This document shows, piece by piece, positions 1-8,079 of a stretch of 64,000 nucleotides of DNA (position 1 is its first letter; every line of letters begins with the position of its first letter). The position numbers and the translations under genes are program-made. Under the pieces are notes generated by a model. It saw only the letters and a program-made list of their open reading frames with translations. It was not told the DNA's origin and did no database searches. The stretch spans positions 1-64,000 of the forward strand of contig JAFMHK010000003.1 in NCBI GenBank assembly GCA_017854585.1, in the 5' to 3' direction. This stretch comes from Paracoccaceae bacterium (GTDB taxonomy: Bacteria > Pseudomonadota > Alphaproteobacteria > Rhodobacterales > Rhodobacteraceae).

Positions 1-299
1 ATGATGACGCGCTGGTTACCCGGATCACGGCGCGTTCGACCTGCGCCGCTTGCGGAGAAGGTTACAACGATATCACAAAGCCGGTTCCGGCTAGTGGGGA
101 GTGCGTTGTCTGTGGCGGAACGGCCTTTACACGCCGTCCCGATGACAACGAGGATAGTCTGCGCACGCGACTGATGGCGTATTACAAGCAGACCTCGCCA
201 TTGATCGGATACTACCACGCCAAGGGCCTTCTGCGGCATGTCGATGGCTTGGGCGGGATCGATGAAGTGGCCGCTTCAATTGGATCCAAACTGGGTTGA
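1..299 (+). CDS. adk: Adenylate kinase, C-terminal part (5' end outside window)
   Basis: The reading frame enters at base 3 and gives 98 residues to a TGA at 297-299. Adenylate kinase interconverts ATP plus AMP with two ADP in the cytoplasm. The visible part carries the four-cysteine zinc-binding LID, with CAAC and CVVC pairs about 18 residues apart, then the lid/CORE stretch [13 protein letters not shown] and the C-terminal helix. The frame enters inside the LID, so most of the CORE and the P-loop lie to the left. It sits upstream of rpsM, the usual arrangement at the end of the alphaproteobacterial ribosomal cluster. A 227-bp spacer with a promoter-like sequence separates it from rpsM, so the two need not be strictly co-transcribed. 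Confidence 0.95.
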   Translation, partial: DDALVTRITARSTCAACGEGYNDITKPVPASGECVVCGGTAFTRRPDDNEDSLRTRLMAYYKQTSPLIGYYHAKGLLRHVDGLGGIDEVAASIGSKLG

Positions 300-343
300 A
301 GGGCGTCGACCGCGCAATCCATTCACGGCAGGGCGCACTACCC

Positions 344-372
344 TTGACGGCACAGCCAAAAGCTCCTAACTG
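344..372 (+). promoter_or_regulatory. Sigma-70-type promoter candidate for rpsM-rpsK
   Basis: TTGACG at 344-349 is followed by a 17-bp spacer and TAACTG at 367-372. The -35 is near consensus and the spacing is ideal; the -10 is weaker. It lies 155 bp upstream of rpsM in the adk-rpsM gap. The assignment rests on sequence match and position only. Confidence 0.5.
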
Positions 373-377
373 CGGGC

Positions 378-391
378 TTCCCGTTCGGGAA
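378..391 (+). promoter_or_regulatory. Perfect inverted repeat in the rpsM leader
   Basis: TTCCCGTTCGGGAA is a perfect 6+2+6 inverted repeat just after the candidate promoter, so it would lie at the very 5' end of the transcript. It could stabilise the leader, act as a ribosomal-protein binding site, or be part of an adk terminator. No U-tract follows, which argues against a simple terminator. Confidence 0.35.
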
Positions 392-526
392 TCAAAAAGT
401 TGTGCAAGATTCGCAAGATTTTGACGGCTTGATCATAAATGACAGGGATGGTTGGGTTTTGCTCGATCTCCCCGTTGTGAAAAAAGGTTCTGGCGCTACG
501 GAACCGCAACGAGAGGAAGACCATAC

Positions 527-895
527 GTGGCACGTATTGCAGGGGTAAACATCCCCACCGCCAAGCGCGTTCCTATCGCGCTGACTTATATCACTGGGAT
601 TGGACATACTTCGGCCAAGGCGATTTGTGAGGCCGTTGGCATTGATGCCGCGCGCCGGGTCAATGAATTGTCTGACGCCGAAGTTCTTCAGATCCGTGAA
701 CACATCGACGCGAACTTCACCGTCGAGGGTGACCTGCGTCGTGAAACGCAGATGAACATCAAGCGTTTGATGGACCTGGGCTGCTATCGCGGCCTGCGCC
801 ATCGTCGCAATTTGCCTGTGCGCGGTCAGCGCACGCATACAAACGCACGCACGCGCAAGGGCCCCGCAAAGGCCATTGCCGGCAAGAAGAAATAA
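527..895 (+). CDS. rpsM: 30S ribosomal protein S13
   Basis: This 122-residue protein of the small-subunit head contacts tRNA and the 50S subunit. It begins [10 protein letters not shown], has the family segment YITGIG, and ends in a basic tail rich in R and K with [17 protein letters not shown], all typical of S13. I choose the GTG at 527 because the protein family starts exactly there and a GAGAGG ribosome-binding site lies about 10 bases upstream. The same frame is open back to 452, but that extension matches nothing in S13. rpsK follows after 15 bases, so the two form one unit. Confidence 0.96.
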   Translation: MARIAGVNIPTAKRVPIALTYITGIGHTSAKAICEAVGIDAARRVNELSDAEVLQIREHIDANFTVEGDLRRETQMNIKRLMDLGCYRGLRHRRNLPVRGQRTHTNARTRKGPAKAIAGKKK

Positions 896-910
896 GGGAG
901 GGCTGGATCA

Positions 911-1300
911 ATGGCACGCGATCGTCGTCCCGCTAAGAAAAAGGTTTCGAAGAACATTGCAGCCGGTGTGGCGCATGTGAATTCGTCCTTCAACAACACC
1001 AAAATCCTGATCTCCGATGTGCAGGGCAACGCAATTGCGTGGTCCTCGGCCGGTACGATGGGTTTCAAGGGTAGCCGCAAGTCGACCCCCTATGCCGCAC
1101 AGATGGCTGCAGAGGATGCAGGCAAAAAGGCACAGGATCACGGCGTCAAGACGCTGGAAGTCGAAGTGCAGGGCCCCGGTTCCGGCCGCGAAAGCGCGCT
1201 GCGGGCACTGGCCGCTGTCGGGCTGCAGATCACGGGTATCCGTGATGTGACGCCGATGGCTCATAACGGCTGCCGTCCGCCCAAGCGCCGCCGCGTCTAA
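911..1300 (+). CDS. rpsK: 30S ribosomal protein S11
   Basis: This 129-residue protein is part of the 30S platform near the mRNA exit site. The signature segments are NSSFNNT near residue 25, the glycine-rich [13 protein letters not shown], and the C-terminal tail [15 protein letters not shown], which is almost invariant in bacterial S11. The ATG at 911 follows a GGGAGGG sequence. It belongs with rpsM upstream. Downstream, a strong hairpin with a T-rich tail stands between it and rpoA, which is unusual for this operon and suggests reduced read-through into rpoA. Confidence 0.97.
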   Translation: MARDRRPAKKKVSKNIAAGVAHVNSSFNNTKILISDVQGNAIAWSSAGTMGFKGSRKSTPYAAQMAAEDAGKKAQDHGVKTLEVEVQGPGSGRESALRALAAVGLQITGIRDVTPMAHNGCRPPKRRRV

Positions 1301-1313
1301 GGCAATATTACAA

Positions 1314-1362
1314 ACAGCGGGCTGCGTGGGTTCATCCACGCGGCCCGCTGTCGTTATTTTTT
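1314..1362 (+). terminator. Strong intrinsic-terminator-like hairpin between rpsK and rpoA
   Basis: Two 16-base arms (1314-1329 and 1336-1351) pair fully, with one G-U pair, around a six-base GTTCAT loop. The T-rich run CGTTATTTTTTG follows. This has all the parts of a Rho-independent terminator, placed in the 118-bp gap between rpsK and rpoA. Confidence 0.8.
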
Positions 1363-1418
1363 GATCCTCGAGCGTTTCCGTCCCTGGATCGGCCGGAAAC
1401 AGGAATGGAGGCGACACG

Positions 1419-2435
1419 ATGATCCATAAGAATTGGCAAGAACTGATCAAACCGACGCAGTTGGTTGTCCAGCCGGGCGCAGACCCGATGCGCAAGGCTA
1501 CCGTTGTTGCCGAACCGCTTGAGCGTGGGTTCGGCCTGACCTTGGGCAATGCGTTGCGCCGGGTCTTGTTGTCGTCGCTTCAGGGCGCGGCAATCACCAG
1601 CGTTCAAATCGACGGCGTGCTTCATGAGTTCTCTTCGGTGGCTGGTGTGCGTGAAGACGTCACCGATATTGTTTTGAACCTAAAGGGCGTCGCCATCCGC
1701 ATGGAGGCCGATGGCCCCAAGCGTGTGTCGGTTTCCGCCAAGGGCCCCAAGCTTGTCACCGCAGGTGACATCAGCGAAAGCGCCGGCATCGAGGTTCTCA
1801 ACCGTGATCACGTGATCTGTCATTTGGATGACGGCGCGGACCTTTACATGGAACTGACCATCAACACCGGCAAAGGGTACGTCGCGGCGGACAAGAACCG
1901 CCCCGAAGATGCTCCGATCGGCTTGATGCCGATCGATGCGCTCTATTCGCCGGTCAAGAAGGTGTCCTATGATGTTCAGCCGACCCGCGAGGGGCAGGTG
2001 CTGGACTATGACAAGCTGACTCTGAAGCTGGAAACCGATGGATCGGTGACGCCTGATGATGCCGTGGCCTATGCTGCGCGCATCCTTCAGGATCAGTTGT
2101 CGATCTTCGTGAACTTTGACGAGCCGGAAAGTGCATCCCGTCAAGACGACGACGATGATCTGGAGTTCAACCCGCTTCTGCTGAAGAAAGTGGACGAACT
2201 TGAGCTGTCTGTCCGGTCGGCCAACTGCCTGAAGAACGACAATATTGTCTATATTGGCGATCTGATCCAGAAGACCGAAGCCGAGATGCTTCGCACGCCG
2301 AACTTTGGCCGCAAGTCCTTGAACGAGATCAAGGAAGTGCTGTCGGGCATGGGCCTGCATCTGGGTATGGATATCATTGATTGGCCCCCCGACAACATCG
2401 AGGATCTGGCCAAGAAGTACGAAGACAACTTTTGA
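1419..2435 (+). CDS. rpoA: DNA-directed RNA polymerase subunit alpha
   Basis: This 338-residue subunit forms the dimer that nucleates RNA polymerase assembly and contacts upstream promoter DNA and activators. The N-terminal domain (about residues 20-235) shows [20 protein letters not shown], the classic assembly motif. A linker rich in aspartate follows, then the C-terminal domain (from about residue 250) with the helix-hairpin segment beginning [13 protein letters not shown] and ending with [12 protein letters not shown] and LHLGM. Length is normal. The ATG at 1419 has GGAGG about eight bases upstream. rplQ lies 109 bp downstream after two small hairpins. Confidence 0.98.
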   Translation: MIHKNWQELIKPTQLVVQPGADPMRKATVVAEPLERGFGLTLGNALRRVLLSSLQGAAITSVQIDGVLHEFSSVAGVREDVTDIVLNLKGVAIRMEADGPKRVSVSAKGPKLVTAGDISESAGIEVLNRDHVICHLDDGADLYMELTINTGKGYVAADKNRPEDAPIGLMPIDALYSPVKKVSYDVQPTREGQVLDYDKLTLKLETDGSVTPDDAVAYAARILQDQLSIFVNFDEPESASRQDDDDDLEFNPLLLKKVDELELSVRSANCLKNDNIVYIGDLIQKTEAEMLRTPNFGRKSLNEIKEVLSGMGLHLGMDIIDWPPDNIEDLAKKYEDNF

Positions 2436-2441
2436 TGGTGT

Positions 2442-2513
2442 GGGGGCGAAAGCCCCCGTACCGCACTGGGCAATCCTGCCCCAATAGGTGAGAGGTCCGC
2501 ACGCACGGACCTC
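2442..2513 (+). other. Two small hairpins between rpoA and rplQ
   Basis: The first is GGGGGC with a GAAA tetraloop (2442-2457). The second has eight-base arms GAGGTCCG and CGGACCTC around CACGCA (2492-2513). Neither is followed by a T-run, so they look like RNA processing, stability or translational-control elements rather than terminators. Confidence 0.4.
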
Positions 2514-2544
2514 CGGACAAAGCAAAATGTATGGAGTTTGAACA

Positions 2545-2964
2545 ATGCGTCACGCACGAGGCTACCGCCGCCTGAACCGCACCCATGAACACCGCAAGGC
2601 GCTGTTCGCGAACATGGCTGGCTCGCTCATTGAACATGAGCAAATCAAGACAACCCTTCCCAAGGCGAAGGAACTGCGTCCGATCATCGAAAAGCTGATC
2701 ACGCTTGGCAAACGCGGCGATCTGCACGCGCGCCGTCAGGCTGCATCGCAACTGAAGCAGGACGCGTATGTCGCGAAGCTGTTCGAGGTTCTCGGACCGC
2801 GTTATGCAGAACGCAAGGGCGGATACGTCCGCGTTCTGAAGGCCGGGTTCCGTTATGGCGATATGGCGCCGATGGCAATCATCGAGTTCGTAGATCGCGA
2901 CGTTGATGCAAAGGGTGCCGGTGATCGCGCCCGCGTCGAGGCCGAGGAAGCTGCAGCGGATTGA
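2545..2964 (+). CDS. rplQ: 50S ribosomal protein L17
   Basis: The 139-residue large-subunit protein starts [17 protein letters not shown], close to the L17 consensus, and carries the family stretches [18 protein letters not shown] and GGYVRVLK. The C-terminal tail after about residue 120 is a short alanine- and glutamate-rich extension, common in this order. A weak ATGGAG ribosome-binding site precedes the ATG. It is the last gene of the alpha operon and is closed by a good intrinsic terminator. Confidence 0.97.
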   Translation: MRHARGYRRLNRTHEHRKALFANMAGSLIEHEQIKTTLPKAKELRPIIEKLITLGKRGDLHARRQAASQLKQDAYVAKLFEVLGPRYAERKGGYVRVLKAGFRYGDMAPMAIIEFVDRDVDAKGAGDRARVEAEEAAAD

Positions 2965-2998
2965 TTTTCGCAAACGGGAAAAGATGCCATTGAATAAG

Positions 2999-3036
2999 AA
3001 GTGCCCTCGCCGTCAGGCGGGGGCACTTTTGTTTTC
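2999..3036 (+). terminator. Intrinsic terminator after rplQ
   Basis: Arms AAGTGCCCTCGCC (2999-3011) and GGCGGGGGCACTT (3016-3028) pair over 13 bp with one G-U around a GTCA loop. TTTTGTTTT follows. It could also work on the other strand, because an A-rich stretch precedes the left arm. Confidence 0.85.
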
Positions 3037-3210
3037 GTCATTTGCGACCGGGTCCGATGGCGATGAGTCGCGCATCGCCAAGACGAGGTCGCCGGTCGAA
3101 ATATCGGTTTGACCGATGTACTCAAGGATATCGTTGCGCGCAGGCCCCGCCAAAGCCATCACCTGCGCAAAAAGATCTAACGCGACCTTCTCCGTCATCA
3201 TTCTCACCAT
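3013..3210 (-). CDS. Small hypothetical protein convergent to rplQ
   Basis: A 65-residue minus-strand frame has a balanced, protein-like composition, including ALDLFAQVMALAGPARND and TGDLVLAMRDS, and ends in a charged, proline-containing tail. I do not recognise a family. Two internal methionines at residues 4 and 5 are alternative starts, and no clear ribosome-binding site was found. Its stop codon falls in the loop of the rplQ terminator, which would fit a bidirectional terminator shared by two convergent genes. It overlaps only non-coding sequence before luxR. It may be a real small gene or chance. Confidence 0.4.
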   Translation of the reverse strand: MVRMMTEKVALDLFAQVMALAGPARNDILEYIGQTDISTGDLVLAMRDSSPSDPVANDENKSAPA

Positions 3211-3289
3211 GTCCGCTGAGTGGGCAAGAATACGGTTGACCGGGATTCAGGCAACCTGTCTAAAAGTATATGTCCTTTTGTTGGTAAAA

Positions 3290-3901
3290 ATGTCCAAAGC
3301 ACCCGTTCTAGATCTTTTGATGCACGAAATGTCGCTCGCCGCGCCCGGCGGGTTCGCGGTTGGTTTGCACATTCGTTACGTCTCTCCGTTGATCATGGTG
3401 AATACATATCCCGATGATTGGCAGGAGGTTTACACCGCCAAGCTTTATGGTTTGCGCGACCCTACGCTGGCTTGGGGTCTGAGCCATAATGGCACGCGCC
3501 GGTGGAGCCAGATTGGCCTGCCCGATCCGTTCGGCATTCTGCCCGAGGCCGCACAGTACGGGATGGTTTATGGCATGATCGCCTCTATCGGCCCGATGTC
3601 TTCGCGCACTATCGCGGGGGCGACGCGGGCGGACCGCGAATTTACCGACTCCGAGATGGAACTCATTCAGAGGTTGGTGCAGCGCATGCACGACCTCTCA
3701 GAGCCTCCCGCGCGCTTGTCAAAGCCGCAGGTCGAGGCTCTTCGATGTATTGCGGATGGGGACCGCCATGCAGCTGCCGCCGCCAAACTTGGCATATCCG
3801 AAAGCGCTTTCAAGGCGCGCCTGACCTCTGCCCGTCAGAAGCTAATGGCTCGTACCACAGCCGAAGCGGTTCAACGTGCAAAGGAATACGGCTTGATTTG
3901 A
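3290..3901 (+). CDS. LuxR-family quorum-sensing transcription regulator
   Basis: The 203-residue protein has an N-terminal autoinducer-binding domain followed by a LuxR-type helix-turn-helix. The ligand domain is recognised by YPDDWQEVYTAKLYGLRDP (about residues 40-58), which has the W, Y and D positions of the acyl-homoserine-lactone pocket, and a later conserved W. The DNA-binding domain covers about 143-203, with KLGISESAFKARL and a terminal AVQRAKEYGLI. It is shorter than the usual 230-250 residues, with a clipped N-terminus. The usual PRE motif of the recognition domain is changed to KPQ. I start at the ATG at 3290. luxI follows 77 bp downstream, so this is very likely the cognate regulator. 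Confidence 0.85.
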   Translation: MSKAPVLDLLMHEMSLAAPGGFAVGLHIRYVSPLIMVNTYPDDWQEVYTAKLYGLRDPTLAWGLSHNGTRRWSQIGLPDPFGILPEAAQYGMVYGMIASIGPMSSRTIAGATRADREFTDSEMELIQRLVQRMHDLSEPPARLSKPQVEALRCIADGDRHAAAAAKLGISESAFKARLTSARQKLMARTTAEAVQRAKEYGLI

Positions 3902-3978
3902 AGGTGCTACAATGACGAGGTGCAGATGCAATCCCTCCGTGGTGCGGTTTCTTAACCAAACGGACCTAGGAGGATCCT

Positions 3979-4566
3979 ATGCAAACTACCACTTTGTCAT
4001 TCGACAACATGCACAACCACGGCCAATTGTTCGCAAACATGCTGCGCGCCCGGCACAGTACGTTCATCGAGCGCAAGAATTGGGACCTGCCCAATACCGA
4101 GGGTATGGAATTTGACCAATACGACACGCCGCAAAGCCGTTGGGTCTGTGTGCATGAAATGGGCAAAGTGCTGGCAGGCGTCAGGCTGACCCCGACGCAC
4201 GCGAAATGCGGCGTCTATAGCTACATGGTCCGCGACGCGCAGCGTGGACTGCTAGATACGATCCCTTCGAACCTCCTGTATGATGACGCCCCGATTGAAC
4301 CGCATATCTGGGACGCAAGCCGCATTTTCGTGGCAAAGGATGTGCCGACGACGATCCGGCGCCGTGTGCAGATGTCGTTGATGTCGGAAATGGTCGGCGC
4401 GGCCCGCGCCCATGGCGCGACGATTCTGTTGGGTCTGCTGCCGACACCGGTTCAGCGTCTGGGAACCCGGGTCGGCATTGACATGGAAGCCGGCGGTCCT
4501 TTGCTGCAGATCGGCGGCGTGGATCACCGATGCTTCTTTGTTTCGATGGCCACGAAGATGCATTGA
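3979..4566 (+). CDS. Acyl-homoserine-lactone synthase, LuxI family
   Basis: The 195-residue enzyme makes an N-acyl-homoserine lactone signal from S-adenosylmethionine and an acyl carrier protein-bound acyl chain. The invariant residues are in their standard places: R25, F29, W35, D46, D49 and R69, and the later WDASR segment (111-115) stands in for the usual W-E-x-S-R. A strong AGGAGG lies six bases before the ATG. It lies directly downstream of the luxR gene. I found no convincing lux box upstream, so autoinduction cannot be claimed from the sequence. The acyl chain length cannot be read from the protein. Confidence 0.92.
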   Translation: MQTTTLSFDNMHNHGQLFANMLRARHSTFIERKNWDLPNTEGMEFDQYDTPQSRWVCVHEMGKVLAGVRLTPTHAKCGVYSYMVRDAQRGLLDTIPSNLLYDDAPIEPHIWDASRIFVAKDVPTTIRRRVQMSLMSEMVGAARAHGATILLGLLPTPVQRLGTRVGIDMEAGGPLLQIGGVDHRCFFVSMATKMH

Positions 4567-4633
4567 TCAACGCAGTGGCGTGCACGTGCGGACGGGGGAT
4601 TTCCCTCCCTCTGCCGTGCCGCTAATCTGCACC

Positions 4634-5944
4634 ATGGCCGATTTGTTTGACACTGGACCGCCCGCCGCTGCAAGCGCCCCCCGGCCGCTTGCCGACCGTC
4701 TGCGACCGCAGCATCTGGATGAGGTGATCGGGCAGGCGCATCTGTTGGGCCCCGAGGGCAGCCTGCGGATCATGCTGGATGGAGGGACACTTAGTTCACT
4801 GGTGTTCTGGGGGCCGCCGGGTGTGGGAAAGACGACGATTGCCCGGCTTCTGGCCGACGAGACTGATCTCCACTTTGTCCAGATCAGCGCAATTTTCACG
4901 GGTATGCCCGACCTGCGAAAAGTGTTCGAGGCCGCAAGGATGCGCCGTTCCAACGGCAAGGGGACATTGCTGTTCGTTGATGAAATCCACCGTTTCAACA
5001 AGGCGCAGCAAGACGGCTTCTTGCCCCATATGGAGGACGGCACGATCCTTCTGGTTGGGGCGACCACCGAGAACCCAAGCTTCGAGTTGAACGCCGCCGT
5101 CCTTTCGCGCGCTCAGGTCATGGTTCTGGAGCGGCTTGATGACACCGCAATGGAGCAGCTTCTGCTGCGCGCCGAAGCCGCGCTTGGCCGCGCTTTGCAA
5201 TTGGATGAGGCCGCGCGGCGCGCGCTACGCGATATGGCGGATGGCGATGGCCGCGCCTTGCTGAATTTGGCGGAACAGGTCGCTGGCTGGAAGTCGGACA
5301 CTGCCTTGGATACGGCGGGCCTGTCTGCCCGCCTGACCCGCCGTGCAGCCCAGTATGACAAATCGGGCGATGCGCATTACAACCTGATTTCCGCATTGCA
5401 TAAATCCGTGCGCGGATCAGACCCAGACGCCAGCCTTTACTGGTTTGCCCGGATGCTGGAGGGCGGCGAAGACCCGCGTTATCTGGCGCGCCGGATAACG
5501 CGTATGGCGGTGGAGGACATCGGGTTGGCCGATCCGCAGGCGCATCGGGTGTGTCTGGACGCATGGGAAACCTACGAACGACTTGGCAGCCCTGAAGGGG
5601 AACTGGCCTTGGCGCAGGCGGTGATCTATCTGGCCCTTGCCCCGAAATCGAACGCGGCCTACGCCGCGTACAAGGCCGCGCGGGCATCGGCCAAATCTAC
5701 CGGCTCGCACCCGCCCCCCAAACACATCCTGAATGCGCCGACCGGGATGATGAAAGATCAGGGCTATGGTAAAGACTATGCCTATGACCATGACGCAGAG
5801 GATGGGTTTTCGGGGCAGAACTACTTTCCCGACGCGATGGGCCGCGCGACTTTCTACGAACCAGTCGCACGCGGGTTCGAGCGCGATCTGACCAAGCGCA
5901 TTGCTTATTTCAAAGGACTGCGGGCCAAACGTGAGCGCGGTTGA
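4634..5944 (+). CDS. rarA: Replication-associated recombination protein RarA (AAA ATPase)
   Basis: The 436-residue protein belongs to the RarA/MgsA/WRNIP1 clamp-loader-like ATPases that act at stalled replication forks. It shows PLADRLRPQHLDEVIGQ at the start, Walker A GPPGVGKTTIARLL, Walker B FVDEIHRFNK, and the C-terminal family block YDKSGDAHYNLISALHKS followed by RMLEGGEDPRYLARR. I start at the ATG at 4634 because the family begins there; the longer open frame runs back into luxI. No clear ribosome-binding site is visible. The gene is followed by crcB, and the whole block down to the ATP12 gene is packed with overlaps. Confidence 0.95.
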   Translation: MADLFDTGPPAAASAPRPLADRLRPQHLDEVIGQAHLLGPEGSLRIMLDGGTLSSLVFWGPPGVGKTTIARLLADETDLHFVQISAIFTGMPDLRKVFEAARMRRSNGKGTLLFVDEIHRFNKAQQDGFLPHMEDGTILLVGATTENPSFELNAAVLSRAQVMVLERLDDTAMEQLLLRAEAALGRALQLDEAARRALRDMADGDGRALLNLAEQVAGWKSDTALDTAGLSARLTRRAAQYDKSGDAHYNLISALHKSVRGSDPDASLYWFARMLEGGEDPRYLARRITRMAVEDIGLADPQAHRVCLDAWETYERLGSPEGELALAQAVIYLALAPKSNAAYAAYKAARASAKSTGSHPPPKHILNAPTGMMKDQGYGKDYAYDHDAEDGFSGQNYFPDAMGRATFYEPVARGFERDLTKRIAYFKGLRAKRERG

Positions 5945-5975
5945 CAACGCGGGGCCAAACCCACATCACCCGCTC

Positions 5976-6356
5976 ATGTTTGCATCACTTCTTCAGGTTG
6001 CCCTTGGTGGGGCCGTTGGCGCTAGCCTGCGATATTTGACAGTTATCGGGTTGTCCCGGGCGATCGGCCACACGTCGTTTCCGTTCGCCATCATAACGGT
6101 GAATGTTCTGGGCTCGTTTCTGATGGGTGTGTTTGTGGTGGCCGCGGCACAGCGTGGTTTGACCCACCTTTCGCCGCTTGTCATGATGGGCGTTCTGGGT
6201 GGCTTTACGACCTTCTCTGCGTTCTCGCTTGAAGCGGTCACGCTTTATGAACGGGGCGATGTAGGGCAGGCGGCGATCTATGTGCTGGCATCGGTCATTT
6301 TTTCCATCTTGGGTTTGGTTGCGGGCCTGTGGTTCGCGCGCGGGGTTTATGCATGA
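5976..6356 (+). CDS. crcB: Fluoride ion channel CrcB (Fluc)
   Basis: The 126-residue inner-membrane protein exports fluoride as a dual-topology dimer. Features include GGAVGASLRYL near the start, TVNVLGSFLMG in the second membrane helix, and the GGFTTFSAFSLE segment that lines the pore and binds the central sodium. Four hydrophobic helices are predicted. The ATG at 5976 gives the family's usual N-terminus; a GTG at 5931 overlapping the end of rarA is an alternative. Its stop overlaps the start of the next gene by ATGA, indicating translational coupling. Confidence 0.93.
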   Translation: MFASLLQVALGGAVGASLRYLTVIGLSRAIGHTSFPFAIITVNVLGSFLMGVFVVAAAQRGLTHLSPLVMMGVLGGFTTFSAFSLEAVTLYERGDVGQAAIYVLASVIFSILGLVAGLWFARGVYA

Positions 6357-7399
6357 GCGGTGTTCAAACCCTTTTTGTGGGTGCTGACGAAGGCGATCAA
6401 CGTCTTGACCGTTGGTTCCGTCGACATTTCCCCCAAGTTTCGCAAGGCCGCGTCGAGAAGCTGTGCCGCAAGGGCGAAATCCGGGTCGATGGTGGCCGCG
6501 TCAAACCCGCGACCCGGATTGAAACAGGACAGGCGATCCGGGTGCCGCCTTTGCCCGATGAGGCCGCGCCGCGGACCATCGTGCGCCGTGAAACGGTGTC
6601 AGACGCGGATGCCCAGATGATGCGCAACGCTGTGCTCTATCGTGACGATCACCTGATCGCCCTGAACAAGCCTCCGGGTTTGCCGACGCAGGGTGGCACC
6701 GGGCACACGCGTCACGTTGATGGGTTGGCAGAGGCGCTGAAGTTCGGTTTTGACGAAAAGCCACGCCTTGTGCATCGGCTTGACCGGGACACATCCGGGA
6801 TTTTGCTTCTGGCCCGGACCCGGATGGCTGCAAAGGCATTGACCGACGCGTTGCGCCATCGCGCCACACGCAAGATTTACTGGGCTATCGTGGCGGGGGC
6901 ACCCTTGCCCCGCAAGGGGACAATCAAGTTCGGGTTGGTCAAGGCACCGGGCCATGGCAGGGGCGGCGAGGGTGAAAAGATGCTGTGCATTCACCCATCC
7001 GAAGTGGCCTCTACCCCTGATGCCAAGCGCGCGGCGACGGATTATGCCGTCTTGTCCACGCTTGGCACCCGCGCGTCATGGGTGGCGATGGTGCCCGTCA
7101 CGGGCCGCACCCATCAGCTCCGCGCCCACATGGCCGAGTTGGGGCATCCGGTGATCGGCGATGGGAAATATGGTGGCTCGGGGCAGGAAAACCTTGGGGA
7201 TGGTTGGGGTGCGCAACTGGGCGGAGAGATGAGTCGCAAGCTGCACCTGCATGCGCGGTATCTGATGCTTGAACATCCGATTACGGGTGCACAGCTGAAC
7301 CTGACCGCCCCGTTGCCGGACCACATGGCCCGGACGTGGGACACCTTTGGTTGGGATGCCGCAGACGTGCCGGTCGACCCATTCGAGGATGACATATGA
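6353..7399 (+). CDS. RluC/RluD-family 23S rRNA pseudouridine synthase
   Basis: The 348-residue enzyme isomerises uridine to pseudouridine in RNA. An S4-like RNA-binding domain occupies about residues 14-75 (RLDRWFRRHFP, GEIRVDG). The catalytic domain follows with HRLDRDTSGILLLART, where D144 should be the catalytic aspartate. GRTHQLRAHMAELGHPVIGD is also present in two runs. Length and order match RluC, but assignment of exact target sites (RluC against RluD) is not possible by eye. ATGA overlaps join it to crcB upstream and to the HAD phosphatase downstream. Confidence 0.9.
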   Translation: MSGVQTLFVGADEGDQRLDRWFRRHFPQVSQGRVEKLCRKGEIRVDGGRVKPATRIETGQAIRVPPLPDEAAPRTIVRRETVSDADAQMMRNAVLYRDDHLIALNKPPGLPTQGGTGHTRHVDGLAEALKFGFDEKPRLVHRLDRDTSGILLLARTRMAAKALTDALRHRATRKIYWAIVAGAPLPRKGTIKFGLVKAPGHGRGGEGEKMLCIHPSEVASTPDAKRAATDYAVLSTLGTRASWVAMVPVTGRTHQLRAHMAELGHPVIGDGKYGGSGQENLGDGWGAQLGGEMSRKLHLHARYLMLEHPITGAQLNLTAPLPDHMARTWDTFGWDAADVPVDPFEDDI

Positions 7400-8079
7400 C
7401 CGAACGGCGGCTTGTGGTCTTTGATGTCGACGGAACGCTGATCGACAGTCAGGCACATATTGTTGCTGCGATGTCCGGCGCTTTCACGGTGGTTGGCCTG
7501 CCGGTCCCTGACCGTGCAGAAATACTTGGGATCGTTGGTTTGTCGCTTCATGTCGCAATGGCGCGACTGGCGCCGGATCGTCCGGACCTTACCGATAATC
7601 TGGTGACGGCATATAAGGAACGCTTTGCGGAACTTCGCCTTGCAAGTGATCCCGTCGCGCAGTCACCGCTTTACGCTGGCGCACTAAGCGTGCTGCGTGC
7701 GCTAGCGGCGCGAGATGACGTGTATCTTGGCGTGGCCACTGGAAAATCGCGGCGCGGACTTGATCATGTCTTGGCGGTTCATGATCTGGCTGGCCTGTTC
7801 CAAACCGTTCAGGTTGCCGATCACCATCCCTCGAAACCGCACCCATCGATGGTGATGGCCTGCCTGACCGAAACGGGCGTGAAAGCGGCGAATGCGATGA
7901 TCGTCGGTGATACAAGTTTCGACATGGAAATGGGGCGCGCGGCAGGCATCAGTGCCGTTGGTGTCAGTTGGGGGTATCACCCTGTTGACGCGTTGATTGG
8001 TGCCGGGGCCACAACAGTGATCGAAAGTTTTTCCGCGCTGCCCGCTGTCTGCGACAGGATCTGGTGTGCCAATGTCTGA
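7396..8079 (+). CDS. HAD-superfamily hydrolase, phosphoglycolate-phosphatase-like
   Basis: The 227-residue cytoplasmic phosphatase carries all four HAD motifs: DVDGT with nucleophile D10 and acid/base D12, VATGK for motif II, the lysine in HHPSKPHPS for motif III, and VGDTSFDMEMG for motif IV. An all-helical cap lies between motifs I and II. Similar genes beside the pseudouridine synthase and ATP12 gene are common in Rhodobacterales and are usually annotated as phosphoglycolate phosphatase or 5'-nucleotidase-like. The true substrate is unknown. The start overlaps the previous stop (ATGA), and the 3' end overlaps the ATP12 gene. Confidence 0.85.
   Translation: MTERRLVVFDVDGTLIDSQAHIVAAMSGAFTVVGLPVPDRAEILGIVGLSLHVAMARLAPDRPDLTDNLVTAYKERFAELRLASDPVAQSPLYAGALSVLRALAARDDVYLGVATGKSRRGLDHVLAVHDLAGLFQTVQVADHHPSKPHPSMVMACLTETGVKAANAMIVGDTSFDMEMGRAAGISAVGVSWGYHPVDALIGAGATTVIESFSALPAVCDRIWCANV

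Noticed and set aside
3902-3978. Search for a lux box before luxI
   Set aside because: No ACCTGT/ACAGGT-like dyad with correct spacing was found; a lone ACCTGT upstream of luxR is not enough.
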